Counted from the stretch's first letter, positions 49,649-59,862 are shown. The stretch: 64,000 bases of DNA from Noviherbaspirillum cavernae (GCF_003590875.1 NZ_QYUN01000002.1:1178001-1242000); one strand, 5' to 3'. Notes: a model not told the origin generated them from the letters alone. A program made the numbers and translations.

Positions 49649-51211
49649 ATGAAGCCAATCTGGATTGTTGACGACGACGAATCGATTCGTTGGGTGCTTG
49701 AAAAAGCGCTCGCACGAGAAAACCTTGCCACCAAAAGCTTCTCCAACGCGCGCGATGCGATGGACGCGCTGCAGACCGGCACGCCGCAGGTCCTTGTCTC
49801 CGATATCCGCATGCCGGGCGAATCGGGGCTCGAGCTTCTGCAGACGGTAAAGGCTCGGTATCCCGGTCTGCCCGTCATCATCATCACCGCATTCTCCGAT
49901 CTGGATTCGGCTGTCGCCGCATTCCAGGGCGGGGCTTTCGAATATCTCGCCAAGCCCTTCGACATCGACAAGGCGGTCGAGCTGATCCGGCGCGCGCTGG
50001 AAGAGAGCCTGCGCGAGGCCGACGTGGAACAAGCGTCCGCCGAAACGCCGGAGATACTCGGGCAGGCACCGGCAATGCAGGATGTGTTCCGCGCCATCGG
50101 TCGCCTGTCGCAATCGAACGTGACCGTGCTCATTACTGGTGAGTCAGGCACCGGTAAGGAGCTTGTGGCGCGCGCCTTGCACAAACATAGCCCACGCGCC
50201 GCACAGCCGTACATCGCGTTGAATACCGCGGCGATTCCGAAGGACTTGCTGGAGTCGGAACTGTTCGGCCACGAGCGCGGTGCATTCACCGGCGCGCAGG
50301 CGATGCGGCGCGGCCGCTTCGAGCAGGCGGAGAACGGCACGCTGTTCCTCGACGAGATCGGCGACATGCCGTTCGACTTGCAGACGCGTCTGTTGCGTGT
50401 TCTGTCGGATGGTCACTTTTATCGCGTCGGCGGCCATCAACCGCTGAAGGCAAATGTGCGCGTGATCGCGGCGACGCATCAGAATCTCGAGCAGCGCGTG
50501 CGCGAAGGGCTGTTCCGCGAAGACTTGTACCACCGCCTGAATGTCATCCGTCTGCGCCTGCCGAGCCTGCGCGAGCGGCGCGAAGACATTCCGCTGCTGA
50601 CCCGGCATTTCCTTGCGCAGAGCGCGAAGCAGCTCGGGGTCGAAGTCAAGCGCATGTCGGACACCGCGATGCAGTTTCTCGTCAATCTCGACTTGCCCGG
50701 CAACGTGCGCCAGCTGGAAAACCTGTGCAACTGGATCACGGTGATGGCACCGGGGCAGACGGTGGAAGCCAAGGATCTTCCGCACGACCTGACGCACGGT
50801 CAGGAAACGGCGTCCGCACCGCAAGTCAGTGCAGCGACTTCCGCGCCGATCATCGTTGCGCCGCCGACTTTCTCTGCCCATGCGGATACGCCGGCGTCGA
50901 ACGGCGCGTTCGAGAGCAATGGCCACGGTGCGGCCGCGATGACCTCTTTGCCGCTGCATGCCAACGGCGCGGGCGACCACAAGGCAAGCTGGATTGCCCT
51001 GCTGGAATCGGAAGCGGCGCAGATGCTTGCCGCCGGCCAGCCGGAGGTGATGGACGCACTGGGGCGCAAGTTCGAATCGGCACTGATCAAGACCGCGTTG
51101 AAGCATACCCACGGCCGCAAGAACGATGCCGCGATCCGTCTCGGCATCGGGCGCAATACCATCACGCGCAAGATTCATGAGCTGGGGATCGATGGCGCGA
51201 AGGATGAATGA
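49649..51211 (+). CDS. ntrC: Nitrogen regulator NtrC, sigma-54 activator
   Basis: NtrC activates sigma-54 promoters such as that of glnA when phosphorylated by NtrB. The 520-residue protein has a receiver domain with the phospho-acceptor Asp52 in LVSDIRMPGESG, and an AAA+ domain with Walker A GESGTGKE (residues about 164-171), the sigma-54-contact GAFTGA loop and Walker B LFLDEIGDMP. The C-terminal Fis-type helix-turn-helix is KNDAAIRLGIGRNTITRKI. An Ala/Pro/Ser-rich linker of about 70 residues before the DNA-binding domain is longer than in enteric NtrC. ATG 49649 is chosen. Confidence 0.97.
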   Translation: MKPIWIVDDDESIRWVLEKALARENLATKSFSNARDAMDALQTGTPQVLVSDIRMPGESGLELLQTVKARYPGLPVIIITAFSDLDSAVAAFQGGAFEYLAKPFDIDKAVELIRRALEESLREADVEQASAETPEILGQAPAMQDVFRAIGRLSQSNVTVLITGESGTGKELVARALHKHSPRAAQPYIALNTAAIPKDLLESELFGHERGAFTGAQAMRRGRFEQAENGTLFLDEIGDMPFDLQTRLLRVLSDGHFYRVGGHQPLKANVRVIAATHQNLEQRVREGLFREDLYHRLNVIRLRLPSLRERREDIPLLTRHFLAQSAKQLGVEVKRMSDTAMQFLVNLDLPGNVRQLENLCNWITVMAPGQTVEAKDLPHDLTHGQETASAPQVSAATSAPIIVAPPTFSAHADTPASNGAFESNGHGAAAMTSLPLHANGAGDHKASWIALLESEAAQMLAAGQPEVMDALGRKFESALIKTALKHTHGRKNDAAIRLGIGRNTITRKIHELGIDGAKDE

Positions 51212-51244
51212 GGCATCCCTGCGGCCTTGAGTCGGCTTATGTGA

Positions 51245-52033
51245 TCATGATGTGATTACGCCGACTACGGAGGCCGACACGGGCTTCACCCGTCGGATCA
51301 GACATCGGACGATGGTCGCGGCTGCCGCGGCGGCCAGCAGATGCTTGATGGTATGGCCGCTGATGCCGCCAAAGAAGAGCATCAGTTCACGGTCGTGCAA
51401 TTCGGCCGCTTTCGCCGCGACATACAGCGCAATGGCGATGCCGAATGCCAGCCGGTCTTCGCGGGGCGCGGGATGGATGGCCTGCCACAATGGGATGAGC
51501 AGCAGTGGCAGGCCTTGCAGCAGCAGGTAAGGCCGCAGGTCGCCGCTGCCATCGCTTCCGCTGAAATGCCACCATGCCACGCTCAAGACAGCCGCCAATG
51601 ACAGCAGGATGATGCCGCTTGCGTCATCCGCACCGGGCTTCGTTTCGGCGCGTACTGCCGCCAGCAGTCCCGCGCATGCCAAGGCAATCGGCAGCCGGTC
51701 CCAGATCAGGCGGGAATTGTCGGGCTCCAGATGGTAGAAAGCGGAACCCGCCGCTGTCAGTATCAGCGCAATCAGGAACAATCGGTAGCCCGCCCAGCCG
51801 GACCTCAGCTGACAATGTCGCCGTGCGGGTGACAGCGCCAGCCATCCCCACACACCAACCAGGGCAAAAGCGGCGTTGGACAGTACATCTGCTGCACGCG
51901 CAATGCCGAACGCGATGCGCTGGTCGGCGAAATGATGATAGTCCTGCGGCTGGGAAATCGACCCGTGCAGCAACATCAGCAAAGCGGCAAGCAGGGTAAG
52001 GGTCGGGGGGAGGTGAACGAGGAAACGTTTCAT
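51245..52033 (-). CDS. Ceramidase-like (alkaline phytoceramidase family) membrane protein
   Basis: The 262-residue protein is an integral membrane protein with about seven hydrophobic segments. Conserved-looking blocks, DVLSNAAFALVGVWGWLAL, SAFYHLEPDNSRLIWDRLP and SGHTIKHLLAA, supply His and Asp residues of the kind used by the CREST superfamily (alkaline ceramidases and relatives) to bind zinc. ATG 52033 is chosen. The actual lipid substrate, if any, is unknown; hydrolase function is inferred. Confidence 0.7.
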   Translation of the reverse strand: MKRFLVHLPPTLTLLAALLMLLHGSISQPQDYHHFADQRIAFGIARAADVLSNAAFALVGVWGWLALSPARRHCQLRSGWAGYRLFLIALILTAAGSAFYHLEPDNSRLIWDRLPIALACAGLLAAVRAETKPGADDASGIILLSLAAVLSVAWWHFSGSDGSGDLRPYLLLQGLPLLLIPLWQAIHPAPREDRLAFGIAIALYVAAKAAELHDRELMLFFGGISGHTIKHLLAAAAAATIVRCLIRRVKPVSASVVGVITS

Positions 52034-52168
52034 GGCACATGGGCTGATTGAAAACGTTTGCAGCGTGCGGCATTGCGCTGGCGGTTGATACCTTGGTGTG
52101 GAAAGTGACGCGATCGTTACTCGGAGTATCGTTGCACGCAACCTGTGCGGGTCAGGTGGCTGCGCTGA

Positions 52169-52360
52169 TCAGGAATTGCGTCTCGGATATCCTTCCGCCG
52201 TTATCCTTTCCCACACGCACTCTTTCTCCTCGTCGCTCATGAAGACCCATTGGGCCACTTCATCTACCGTGCGTCCGCAGCCGCGGCAGACTTCGTCGAA
52301 AGTCGTTGAGCAAACGGCAACACAGGGCGTGTCGGGACGGGTTGAACGGGAATTTTGCAT
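52169..52360 (-). CDS. DUF1289 small Cys-rich protein
   Basis: The 63-residue protein has the DUF1289 layout: an N-terminal CVAVC, then CRGCGRTVDEVAQW and a C-terminal ERI segment. The four Cys suggest metal or iron-sulfur binding. AAAGG precedes ATG 52360. It is divergent from the glutathione S-transferase gene with only 37 bases between the starts. The function is unknown. Confidence 0.85.
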   Translation of the reverse strand: MQNSRSTRPDTPCVAVCSTTFDEVCRGCGRTVDEVAQWVFMSDEEKECVWERITAEGYPRRNS

Positions 52361-52397
52361 AATGGTGCCTTTGAAAAGAGCAATGATAGGTCAATCA

Positions 52398-53039
52398 ATG
52401 GTCAAACTCTACTATTACCCCGGGAACGCCAACCTTGCGCCGCACATGCTGCTGGAGGAGCTGGGCGTGCCGTACGAACTCGTGCTCGTCGATCGTGAGC
52501 AGAATGCGCAGCGCAGCCCCGAGTACCTGAAGCTGAATCCGAACGGGCGCGTGCCGACGCTGATCGATGGCGATCTCGTGCTGTATGAAGCGGCCGCGAT
52601 CTGCCTGCATCTGGCGGACCGCCATCCCGAGGCGGGATTGGTGCCGCCGTTCGGTACTGCCGAGCGGGCCGGGTTCTACAAGTGGCTGATCTATCTCACC
52701 AATACGCTGCAGGCGGAATTACTCACGTATTTCTATCCCGAGCGGCTGACCGATGACGATGCCGCCACTGCGCAGGTCAAGTCACACGCGGAAGCGCGGG
52801 TCGGCACCATGCTCGATCTGATCGAGGCCGAGCTTGCGGCACATGACGGCCCGTATCTTCTTGGTGCGCGTTACAGTGCCGTCGATCCCTATTTGTTGAT
52901 GCTGTCGCGCTGGACGCGGATGATGCAGCATCCGGCACGCGCGCGTCCCCACCTTGGCCGCTATCTGGAAAGGCTGATCGCCCGCCCGGCGATTCAGCGG
53001 ACATTCGCAGCTGAAGGGCTGCTTGCGCCGCTATTCTGA
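52398..53039 (+). CDS. Glutathione S-transferase family protein
   Basis: The 213-residue protein has a thioredoxin-like N-terminal domain starting [10 protein letters not shown], the cis-Pro and glutathione-binding stretch [28 protein letters not shown], and an all-helical C-terminal domain. The substrate cannot be read from sequence. ATG 52398 is chosen (52383 is an alternative). Its last nine bases overlap the stop end of prpR on the other strand. Confidence 0.93.
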   Translation: MVKLYYYPGNANLAPHMLLEELGVPYELVLVDREQNAQRSPEYLKLNPNGRVPTLIDGDLVLYEAAAICLHLADRHPEAGLVPPFGTAERAGFYKWLIYLTNTLQAELLTYFYPERLTDDDAATAQVKSHAEARVGTMLDLIEAELAAHDGPYLLGARYSAVDPYLLMLSRWTRMMQHPARARPHLGRYLERLIARPAIQRTFAAEGLLAPLF

Positions 53040-54653
53040 ATTGCCGGCCAGGCCGGCCTGGCGCAGCTTGCGCCACAGCGTCGTGCGGCTGATGCCAAGA
53101 TGCCTGGCGGCGGCTTCGCGGTTGCCGTCGAAGCGTGCGAGTACCCGTTCCAGTGACTCCGCAGCCGGCGACGGACTCCGCGCGGGCGACGGCGCTGCCG
53201 AGGCATGCGTTCCGCCAGTCAGTTCCGGCGCGATCGCCATCACGAAGCTGGGAGACAAGGCCTGCAGCGGTTCGGCTGCGAGAAAGAGCGCAAGGCGTTC
53301 CATCAGATTGCGCACCTCGCGCACATTGCCGGGCCATGCATAGCTCTGCAATAGCGGCGCGCAGGCGACGACCTCGGCATGCAGGTTGGCATGGGGACGC
53401 GCACCGACCGAGGCGAGCGCGTTTTTGAGACACCATTCCGCCAGTGATATCAGATCGTCCGTCCGCTCGCGCAGCGGCGGCAGGGCAAGTCGCAATACGC
53501 CGAGCCGATAAAACAGGTCGGCGCGAAACCGGCCATCCTTCACGCGCTGGTCGAGATCGCAGTGCGTGGCGCTGATGATGCGCACATTCACCGGCACCGG
53601 ACGCGTGCCGCCGACACGCACCACTTCGCGCTCTTCCAGCACGCGCAAGAGCCGCGTTTGCAAGGCAAGCGGCATTTCCCCGATTTCGTCCAGAAACAGC
53701 GTGCCGCGATTGGCGGCCTCGAACAGTCCCGCATGTCCGCCGCGCCGCGAGCCGGTGAATGCGCCTTCTTCGTAGCCGAACAGTTCGGATTCCAGCAGCG
53801 ACTCGGCCACTGCGCCGCAGTTGATGGCGACGAAAGGCTGTCTTGCGCGCGTGCTTTCGCGATGGATGGCCTGCGCAGCAAGTTCCTTGCCGGTTCCTGT
53901 CTCGCCCTGTATCAGCACGGTGGCAGGCGATTTCGCAAATAGCACGATGGATTGCCGCACGGCCTGCATGACGGGCGACTCGCCGCGCAAGTCATTCACG
54001 CCGTGCTTGGCGCGGCGGGTGTCCGTGGCGGCGTGCGCCCGGTTGCCGCCCGATTCCAGGCGCGTGAAGCGGGCGATCTCCAGCGCGTCGTCAAAGGCCT
54101 GCCGGATCGATGCCGCCGAGTACACGAATACGCCGGCAAGGCCGGCTTCCTCAGCGAGGTCGGTGACCAGTCCGGCGCCGACAACGACCTTGATGCCGCC
54201 GGCCTTCAGTTCGCTGATCTGCGCCCTGGCATCTTCTTCCGTGACATAGGTCTGCTGCACAATCCGCAGCCCGAAGGTTGCCTGAAACTCGGCCAGTTCC
54301 GGCATGGTTTCCTGATATGTCACCAGCCCGATCTCGGGCGTGATCTTGCGCGCCCGGGCCAAAGCCTGCATCACGTCAAAACCGCTTGCCTTTGCGATGA
54401 CGACCGGCACTGATAGCCGGCTCTTCAGATAGGCGGCATTGGAGCCGGCAGCGATCACCGCGTCGCAGCGTTCGGTCGCAAGGCGATCGCGGATGTGGCG
54501 CACGGCCTCTTCGAACCCGAGGTGAATCGGCTCGATGAGCGCGCGGTCGTCGAATTCCAGCGTGATGTCGCGGAAAAGATCGGACAGGCGTGAAATCGAG
54601 ACGGTCCAGATGATTGGCCTGTCGGTGATGTCGGGAGGAGGGAGTTGCATCAT
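53031..54653 (-). CDS. prpR: Propionate catabolism regulator PrpR (sigma-54 activator)
   Basis: PrpR activates the prp operon from a sigma-54 promoter, with 2-methylcitrate as the coinducer in enteric bacteria. The 540-residue protein has an N-terminal PrpR-type sensory domain (residues about 20-200) and an AAA+ domain with GETGTGKEL and [10 protein letters not shown] (the GAFTGA loop). The C-terminal Fis helix-turn-helix is [20 protein letters not shown]. It is divergent from prpB across 240 bases that hold a dyad and a consensus -24/-12 promoter. Confidence 0.95.
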   Translation of the reverse strand: MMQLPPPDITDRPIIWTVSISRLSDLFRDITLEFDDRALIEPIHLGFEEAVRHIRDRLATERCDAVIAAGSNAAYLKSRLSVPVVIAKASGFDVMQALARARKITPEIGLVTYQETMPELAEFQATFGLRIVQQTYVTEEDARAQISELKAGGIKVVVGAGLVTDLAEEAGLAGVFVYSAASIRQAFDDALEIARFTRLESGGNRAHAATDTRRAKHGVNDLRGESPVMQAVRQSIVLFAKSPATVLIQGETGTGKELAAQAIHRESTRARQPFVAINCGAVAESLLESELFGYEEGAFTGSRRGGHAGLFEAANRGTLFLDEIGEMPLALQTRLLRVLEEREVVRVGGTRPVPVNVRIISATHCDLDQRVKDGRFRADLFYRLGVLRLALPPLRERTDDLISLAEWCLKNALASVGARPHANLHAEVVACAPLLQSYAWPGNVREVRNLMERLALFLAAEPLQALSPSFVMAIAPELTGGTHASAAPSPARSPSPAAESLERVLARFDGNREAAARHLGISRTTLWRKLRQAGLAGNSE

Positions 54654-54672
54654 GTTTCAAATTGGTGTTTCA

Positions 54673-54702
54673 GCGTTTCAAGTGTAACGTAAATTGAAAC
54701 GC
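54673..54702. promoter_or_regulatory. Perfect inverted repeat, likely PrpR operator
   Basis: GCGTTTCAA (54673-54681) and TTGAAACGC (54694-54702) are exact inverted copies around a 12-base spacer, between prpR and prpB. Further GTTTCA half-sites lie at 54653-54672. The location about 130 bases upstream of the sigma-54 element fits an enhancer for PrpR. Confidence 0.7.
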
Positions 54703-54822
54703 GCGAATGTGCTTGCGTAAATGTCAATTCATGTGGGAAGGGGAGCTTAACTGATTGATTCGGAAAGAGAATTTCCCAGTCGAAAAGCCGCCGGTGCGCG
54801 GCAGTCCTGGCGTGATGCAAGA

Positions 54823-54838
54823 TGGCACGCTGATTGCA
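54823..54838 (+). promoter_or_regulatory. Sigma-54 promoter of the prp operon
   Basis: TGGCACGCTGATTGCA matches the -24/-12 consensus at every conserved position (TGGCAC, five bases, TTGCA). It lies 56 bases before the prpB start and downstream of the inverted repeat at 54673-54702. Confidence 0.9.
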
Positions 54839-54893
54839 CTAGGGATAGTTGACTTCGATTGTTGAAACATTTCGTCATTCTTAAGGTGAATCC

Positions 54894-55784
54894 ATGAGTT
54901 TCCATTCCGCAGGCGCTGCATTCCGGCAAGCCGTCAAGGAAGAGTCGCCGCTGCAAGTGGTGGGCGCGATCAATGCCAACCATGCGCTGCTGGCAAAGCG
55001 CGCCGGTTTCAAGGCGATCTATCTGTCCGGTGGCGGCGTTGCCGCAGGTTCGCTGGGCTTGCCCGATCTGGGTATCTCCAATCTCGACGATGTGCTGACG
55101 GACGTGCGCCGGATTACCGACGTGTGCGACCTGCCCTTGCTGGTGGACGTGGATACCGGCTTCGGCGCGTCTGCCTTCAACGTGGCGCGTACCGTGAAGT
55201 CGATGATCAAGTTCGGCGCGGCGGCCATGCACATCGAGGACCAGGTCGGCGCGAAACGCTGCGGCCACCGCCCGGGCAAGGAAATCGTCGGCAAGCAGGA
55301 AATGGTCGATCGCATCAAGGCGGCAGTGGATGCACGCACCGACGAGAATTTCGTCATCATGGCGCGCACCGATGCGCTCGCGGTCGAGGGATTCGATGCC
55401 GCATTGGACCGCGCGATGGCGTGCGTCGAGGCCGGGGCCGACATGATCTTCCCGGAAGCGATCACCCAGCTCGATATGTATAAACGCTTCTCCGATGCGG
55501 TGAAGGTGCCGGTGCTGGCCAACATCACCGAGTTCGGCGCGACGCCGCTCTATACCGTTGACGAACTCAAGGGCGCCGGAGTGGGACTGGTGCTGTATCC
55601 CTTGTCTGCCTTTCGCGCCATGAACAAGGCGGCGGAAAACGTCTATACGGCAATCCGTCGCGACGGTACGCAGAAAGGGGTGGTCGATACCATGCAGACC
55701 CGCATGGAGCTGTACGAGCGCATCAACTATCACGATTTCGAACAGAAGCTGGATGCGCTTTTCGCGCAGCAGAAGGCGAAGTGA
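54894..55784 (+). CDS. prpB: 2-methylisocitrate lyase
   Basis: PrpB cleaves 2-methylisocitrate to pyruvate and succinate, the last step of the methylcitrate cycle. The 296-residue protein has the isocitrate-lyase-family catalytic [13 protein letters not shown] with the active-site Cys, [23 protein letters not shown] and the late [17 protein letters not shown] precedes ATG 54894. It is the first gene of the prp operon. Confidence 0.97.
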   Translation: MSFHSAGAAFRQAVKEESPLQVVGAINANHALLAKRAGFKAIYLSGGGVAAGSLGLPDLGISNLDDVLTDVRRITDVCDLPLLVDVDTGFGASAFNVARTVKSMIKFGAAAMHIEDQVGAKRCGHRPGKEIVGKQEMVDRIKAAVDARTDENFVIMARTDALAVEGFDAALDRAMACVEAGADMIFPEAITQLDMYKRFSDAVKVPVLANITEFGATPLYTVDELKGAGVGLVLYPLSAFRAMNKAAENVYTAIRRDGTQKGVVDTMQTRMELYERINYHDFEQKLDALFAQQKAK

Positions 55785-55786
55785 GC

Positions 55787-55813
55787 AGGGTGGGGCACGG
55801 TGTGCCCACTCTA
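55787..55813. repeat. Palindromic element between prpB and prpC
   Basis: AGGGTGGGGCAC and GTGCCCACTCT face each other around a short centre. It is one of three palindromes in successive prp operon gaps. Confidence 0.6.
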
Positions 55814-55836
55814 CCAATGATTCATCAGGAGATTCC

Positions 55837-56991
55837 ATGAGCGAGCAACAGGCAGCAGGCTTCAAACCGAAAAAATCGGTCGCACTGTCCGGTGTGACGG
55901 CGGGCAATACCGCACTTTGCACGGTTGGCAGAACGGGCAACGATCTGCACTATCGCGGCTACGACATTCTCGATATCGCGACGACGTGCGAGTTCGAGGA
56001 AATCGCGCATTTGCTGGTGCACGGCAAGCTGCCGAATGCCGCTGAACTGAAAGCCTACAAGACCAAATTGAAAGCACTGCGCGGCCTGCCGGCGAACGTG
56101 AAAGCGGCGCTGGAATGGTTGCCGGCGGCATCCCATCCGATGGACGTGATGCGTACCGGCGTCTCCGCGCTCGGTTGCGTGCTGCCCGAGAAGGACGATC
56201 ACAACACGCCAGGTGCACGCGATATCGCCGACCGCCTGATGGCCTCGCTCGGCTCGGTCCTGCTGTACTGGTATCACTACAGCCACAACGGCAAGCGCAT
56301 CGAAGTCGAAACCGACGACGATTCCATCGGCGCGCATTTCCTGCATCTGCTGCATGGCGAGAAGCCGTCGGCGATGTGGGAGCGGGCGATGCACACTTCG
56401 CTGATCCTGTATGCCGAGCACGAATTCAACGCATCGACTTTCACCGGACGGGTGATTGCCGGCACGGGTTCCGACATGTATTCCGCGATCACCGGCGCGA
56501 TCGGTGCATTGCGCGGTCCGAAGCACGGCGGCGCGAACGAAGTGGCGTTCGAAATCCAGAAGCGTTACGACAATCCCGATGAGGCGGAAGCCGACATCAA
56601 GAAGCGCGTCGAGAACAAGGAAGTCATCATCGGCTTCGGCCATCCGGTGTACACCGTTTCCGATCCTCGCAACAAGGTGATCAAGGAAGTGGCGCGCGAG
56701 CTGTCGAAGGATGCAGGTTCGAGCAAGATGTTCGACATCGCCGAGCGGCTCGAATCGGTGATGTGGGACATCAAGAAAATGTTCCCGAACCTCGACTGGT
56801 TCTCTGCCGTGTCGTATCACATGATGGGCGTACCGACCGCGATGTTCACGCCGCTGTTTGTGATCTCGCGTACCTCAGGCTGGGCTGCGCACATCATCGA
56901 GCAGCGCATCGACAACAAGATCATTCGTCCGAGCGCGAACTACGTCGGTCCGGAAGATTTGAAGTTTGTGCCGATCAACAAACGCAAGTAA
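55837..56991 (+). CDS. prpC: 2-methylcitrate synthase
   Basis: PrpC condenses propionyl-CoA with oxaloacetate to 2-methylcitrate. The 384-residue citrate-synthase-family protein has [14 protein letters not shown], catalytic His residues in [20 protein letters not shown] and [12 protein letters not shown], and the late [20 protein letters not shown] precedes ATG 55837. The short length and the RGYDI context favour methylcitrate over ordinary citrate synthase, and the operon confirms it. Confidence 0.96.
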   Translation: MSEQQAAGFKPKKSVALSGVTAGNTALCTVGRTGNDLHYRGYDILDIATTCEFEEIAHLLVHGKLPNAAELKAYKTKLKALRGLPANVKAALEWLPAASHPMDVMRTGVSALGCVLPEKDDHNTPGARDIADRLMASLGSVLLYWYHYSHNGKRIEVETDDDSIGAHFLHLLHGEKPSAMWERAMHTSLILYAEHEFNASTFTGRVIAGTGSDMYSAITGAIGALRGPKHGGANEVAFEIQKRYDNPDEAEADIKKRVENKEVIIGFGHPVYTVSDPRNKVIKEVARELSKDAGSSKMFDIAERLESVMWDIKKMFPNLDWFSAVSYHMMGVPTAMFTPLFVISRTSGWAAHIIEQRIDNKIIRPSANYVGPEDLKFVPINKRK

Positions 56992-56992
56992 A

Positions 56993-57091
56993 GAGTAGGG
57001 TGCGCCGTGCGCACCATTGCCCGCCATTGAACGGCGGTGCGCCGTGCGCACCCTACTCAACTACACGACTCCTTCCCCTTCAAGGGGAGGG
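56993..57091. repeat. Compound palindromic element between prpC and acnD
   Basis: Arms at 56993-57014 and 57037-57058 (GAGTAGGGTGCGC and its complement outermost) are inverted copies, each with an internal GTGCGC palindrome. A second small palindrome, CCTTCCCCTTCAAGGGGAGG at 57071-57090, follows and resembles the ends of the tkt-gapA repeat. Confidence 0.7.
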
Positions 57092-57141
57092 AGCATCTGC
57101 AGAGCGAGCATCGCTTTGCTTAACAGATTTTTTTGCCGCCC

Positions 57142-59736
57142 ATGAATACCGCAAACCGCAAACCCCTGCCGGGCACCCAACTGGATTACTTCGACGCGCG
57201 TGCCGCAGTCAATGCGATCCAGCCCGGTGCCTGGGACAAACTGCCGTACACCTCGCGCGTACATGCCGAAAACCTGGTGCGCCGCTGCGATCCCGCCATC
57301 CTCACGGAATGCCTGACCCAGATCGTCGAGCGCAAGCGCGAGCGTGACTTCCCGTGGTTCCCGGCGCGCGTGGTCTGCCACGACATCCTCGGCCAGACCG
57401 CGCTGGTCGACCTCGCCGGCCTGCGTGACGCCATTGCCGAACAAGGCGGCGACCCGGCCAAAGTCAACCCGGTCGTGCCGGTGCAACTGATCGTGGACCA
57501 TTCGCTGGCCGTCGAGTGCGGCGGCTTTGACCCCGACGCCTTCGAGAAGAACCGCGCCATCGAGGATCGCCGCAACGAAGACCGCTTCCACTTCATCAAC
57601 TGGACCAAACTCGCGTTCAAGAACGTCGAAGTGATCCCGCCGGGCAACGGCATCATGCATCAGATCAATCTGGAGCGCATGTCGCCGGTGATCCACGCGA
57701 AGGGCGGCGTGGCCTTCCCTGATACGCTGGTCGGCACCGACAGCCACACGCCGCACGTGGATGCACTGGGCGTGATCGCCGTCGGTGTTGGCGGCCTCGA
57801 AGCCGAGAACGTGATGCTGGGTCGCGCGTCCTGGATGCGCCTGCCCGATATCGTCGGCGTGGAACTCGCCGGCCGCCCGCAGCCGGGCATCACCGCAACC
57901 GACATCGTGCTGGCCTTGACCGAATTCCTGCGCAAGTCGAAGGTGGTCGGCGCCTATCTCGAGTTCTACGGCGAAGGCGCCGCCGCGCTGACCCTGGGTG
58001 ACCGCGCGACCATCTCCAACATGGCACCCGAGTATGGTGCGACCGCTGCGATGTTCTCCATCGACCAGCAGACCATCGACTACCTGAAGCTTACCGGCCG
58101 TTCCGACGAGCAGGTCAAGTTGGTGGAGATCTACGCCAGGGAAGCTGGCCTGTGGTCGGACAGCTTGAAGAATGCCGAATACGAGCGCGTGCTCAAGTTC
58201 GATCTGTCCAGCGTCGTGCGTAACATGGCTGGTCCGTCCAACCCGCATGCGCGCGTGGCAACCGCCGATCTGGCCGCCAAGGGCATTGCCGGCAAGTGGG
58301 AAGAAGTCCCCGGCCAGATGCCGGACGGCGCCGTGATCATCGCGGCCATCACCAGTTGCACCAACACCAGCAACCCGCGCAACGTGATCGCCGCAGCCTT
58401 GTTGGCACGCAATGCCAACAAGCTGGGCCTGACCCGCAAGCCCTGGGTGAAATCCTCGCTGGCCCCCGGATCCAAGGCCGTAACGCTGTACCTGGAGGAA
58501 GCCGGTCTGATGGGCGACCTGGAAAAGCTCGGCTTCGGCGTGGTCGCCTACGCCTGCACCTCGTGCAATGGCATGTCCGGCGCGCTCGATCCGAAGATCC
58601 AGCAGGAAATCATTGACCGCGATCTGTACGCGACCGCTGTGCTTTCCGGCAACCGCAACTTCGACGGCCGCATCCACCCGTATGCGAAGCAGGCCTTCCT
58701 CGCCTCGCCGCCGCTGGTCGTGGCGTACGCGATCGCCGGCACCGTCCGCTTCGATATCGAAAAGGATGTGCTGACCGTGGTCGATGGCAAGGAAATCCGC
58801 TTGAAGGATATCTGGCCGACCGACGCGGAGATCGACGCCATCGTCAAGTCCAGCGTCAAGCCGGAGCAGTTCCGCAAGGTCTACGAACCGATGTTCGCGA
58901 TTCAGGCGGATACCGGCGAAAAGGTCACCCCGCTGTACGACTGGCGTCCGCAGTCTACCTATATCCGTCGTCCGCCTTACTGGGAAGGCGCGCTGGCAGG
59001 TGAGCGCAGCTTGAAGGGCATGCGCCCGCTGGCCGTGCTGCCGGACAACATCACCACCGACCACCTGTCGCCGTCCAACGCCATCCTGCTTGATTCGGCC
59101 GCTGGCGAGTACCTGGCCAGGATGGGCTTGCCGGAAGAGGACTTCAACTCCTACGCCACGCACCGCGGCGACCACCTCACCGCCCAGCGTGCCACTTTCG
59201 CGAATCCGACGCTGAAGAACGAGATGGTGCGCAAGGAAGACGGTACGGTGAAGGCCGGTTCGCTGGCCCGTGTCGAACCTGAAGGCAAGGTCATGCGCAT
59301 GTGGGAAGCCATCGAAACTTACATGGAGCGCAAGCAGCCGCTGATCATCATCGCCGGTGCCGACTACGGTCAGGGCTCGTCGCGTGACTGGGCTGCCAAG
59401 GGCGTGCGTCTGGCGGGAGTGGAAGCCATCGCGGCAGAAGGCTTCGAGCGCATCCACCGTACCAATCTGATCGGCATGGGCGTGTTGCCGCTGGAGTTCA
59501 AGCCGGGCGTCAACCGCCTGAGCTTGAACATCGACGGTAACGAGACCTTCGACGTGATCGGTGAACGCCAGCCGCGCGCGGATTTGATCCTCGTGATCCA
59601 TCGCAAGAACGGCGAGCGCGTGGAGGTTCCGGTGACCTGCCGTCTCGATACGGCGGAAGAAGTGTCGATCTACGAAGCGGGCGGCGTGTTGCAGCGCTTT
59701 GCCCAGGATTTCCTCGAATCGGCGAAGACGGTTTAA
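57142..59736 (+). CDS. acnD: 2-methylcitrate dehydratase, Fe-S type (AcnD)
   Basis: AcnD is an aconitase-family 4Fe-4S enzyme that dehydrates 2-methylcitrate to a 2-methylaconitate isomer and needs PrpF. The 864-residue protein has the aconitase start DYFDARAAVNAIQPGAWDKLPY, GTDSHTPHVDALGVIAVGVGG, the cluster Cys in ITSCTNTSNP and CTSCNGMSG, and the swivel-domain GADYGQGSSRDWAAKG. ATG 57142 is chosen. It sits upstream of prpF, as in other Acn-type prp operons. Confidence 0.96.
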   Translation: MNTANRKPLPGTQLDYFDARAAVNAIQPGAWDKLPYTSRVHAENLVRRCDPAILTECLTQIVERKRERDFPWFPARVVCHDILGQTALVDLAGLRDAIAEQGGDPAKVNPVVPVQLIVDHSLAVECGGFDPDAFEKNRAIEDRRNEDRFHFINWTKLAFKNVEVIPPGNGIMHQINLERMSPVIHAKGGVAFPDTLVGTDSHTPHVDALGVIAVGVGGLEAENVMLGRASWMRLPDIVGVELAGRPQPGITATDIVLALTEFLRKSKVVGAYLEFYGEGAAALTLGDRATISNMAPEYGATAAMFSIDQQTIDYLKLTGRSDEQVKLVEIYAREAGLWSDSLKNAEYERVLKFDLSSVVRNMAGPSNPHARVATADLAAKGIAGKWEEVPGQMPDGAVIIAAITSCTNTSNPRNVIAAALLARNANKLGLTRKPWVKSSLAPGSKAVTLYLEEAGLMGDLEKLGFGVVAYACTSCNGMSGALDPKIQQEIIDRDLYATAVLSGNRNFDGRIHPYAKQAFLASPPLVVAYAIAGTVRFDIEKDVLTVVDGKEIRLKDIWPTDAEIDAIVKSSVKPEQFRKVYEPMFAIQADTGEKVTPLYDWRPQSTYIRRPPYWEGALAGERSLKGMRPLAVLPDNITTDHLSPSNAILLDSAAGEYLARMGLPEEDFNSYATHRGDHLTAQRATFANPTLKNEMVRKEDGTVKAGSLARVEPEGKVMRMWEAIETYMERKQPLIIIAGADYGQGSSRDWAAKGVRLAGVEAIAAEGFERIHRTNLIGMGVLPLEFKPGVNRLSLNIDGNETFDVIGERQPRADLILVIHRKNGERVEVPVTCRLDTAEEVSIYEAGGVLQRFAQDFLESAKTV

Positions 59737-59742
59737 ACAGGT

Positions 59743-59827
59743 GCGTAGGGCGGGTCCCACCCGCCAAATGAACGATGCACGGCGGGTAGAACCCGCCCTA
59801 CGCGTACCTTCCCTTTGAAGGGGAGGG
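59743..59827. repeat. Palindromic element between acnD and prpF
   Basis: GCGTAGGGCGGGT (59743-59755) and ACCCGCCCTACGC (59791-59803) are a perfect 13-base inverted pair, each flanked inside by CCCGCC/GGCGGG hairpins. A CCTTCCCTTTGAAGGGGAGG palindrome (59807-59826) follows directly. Confidence 0.75.
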
Positions 59828-59862
59828 AATATATTGCCCGACATCACCAAGACAACATTCCC

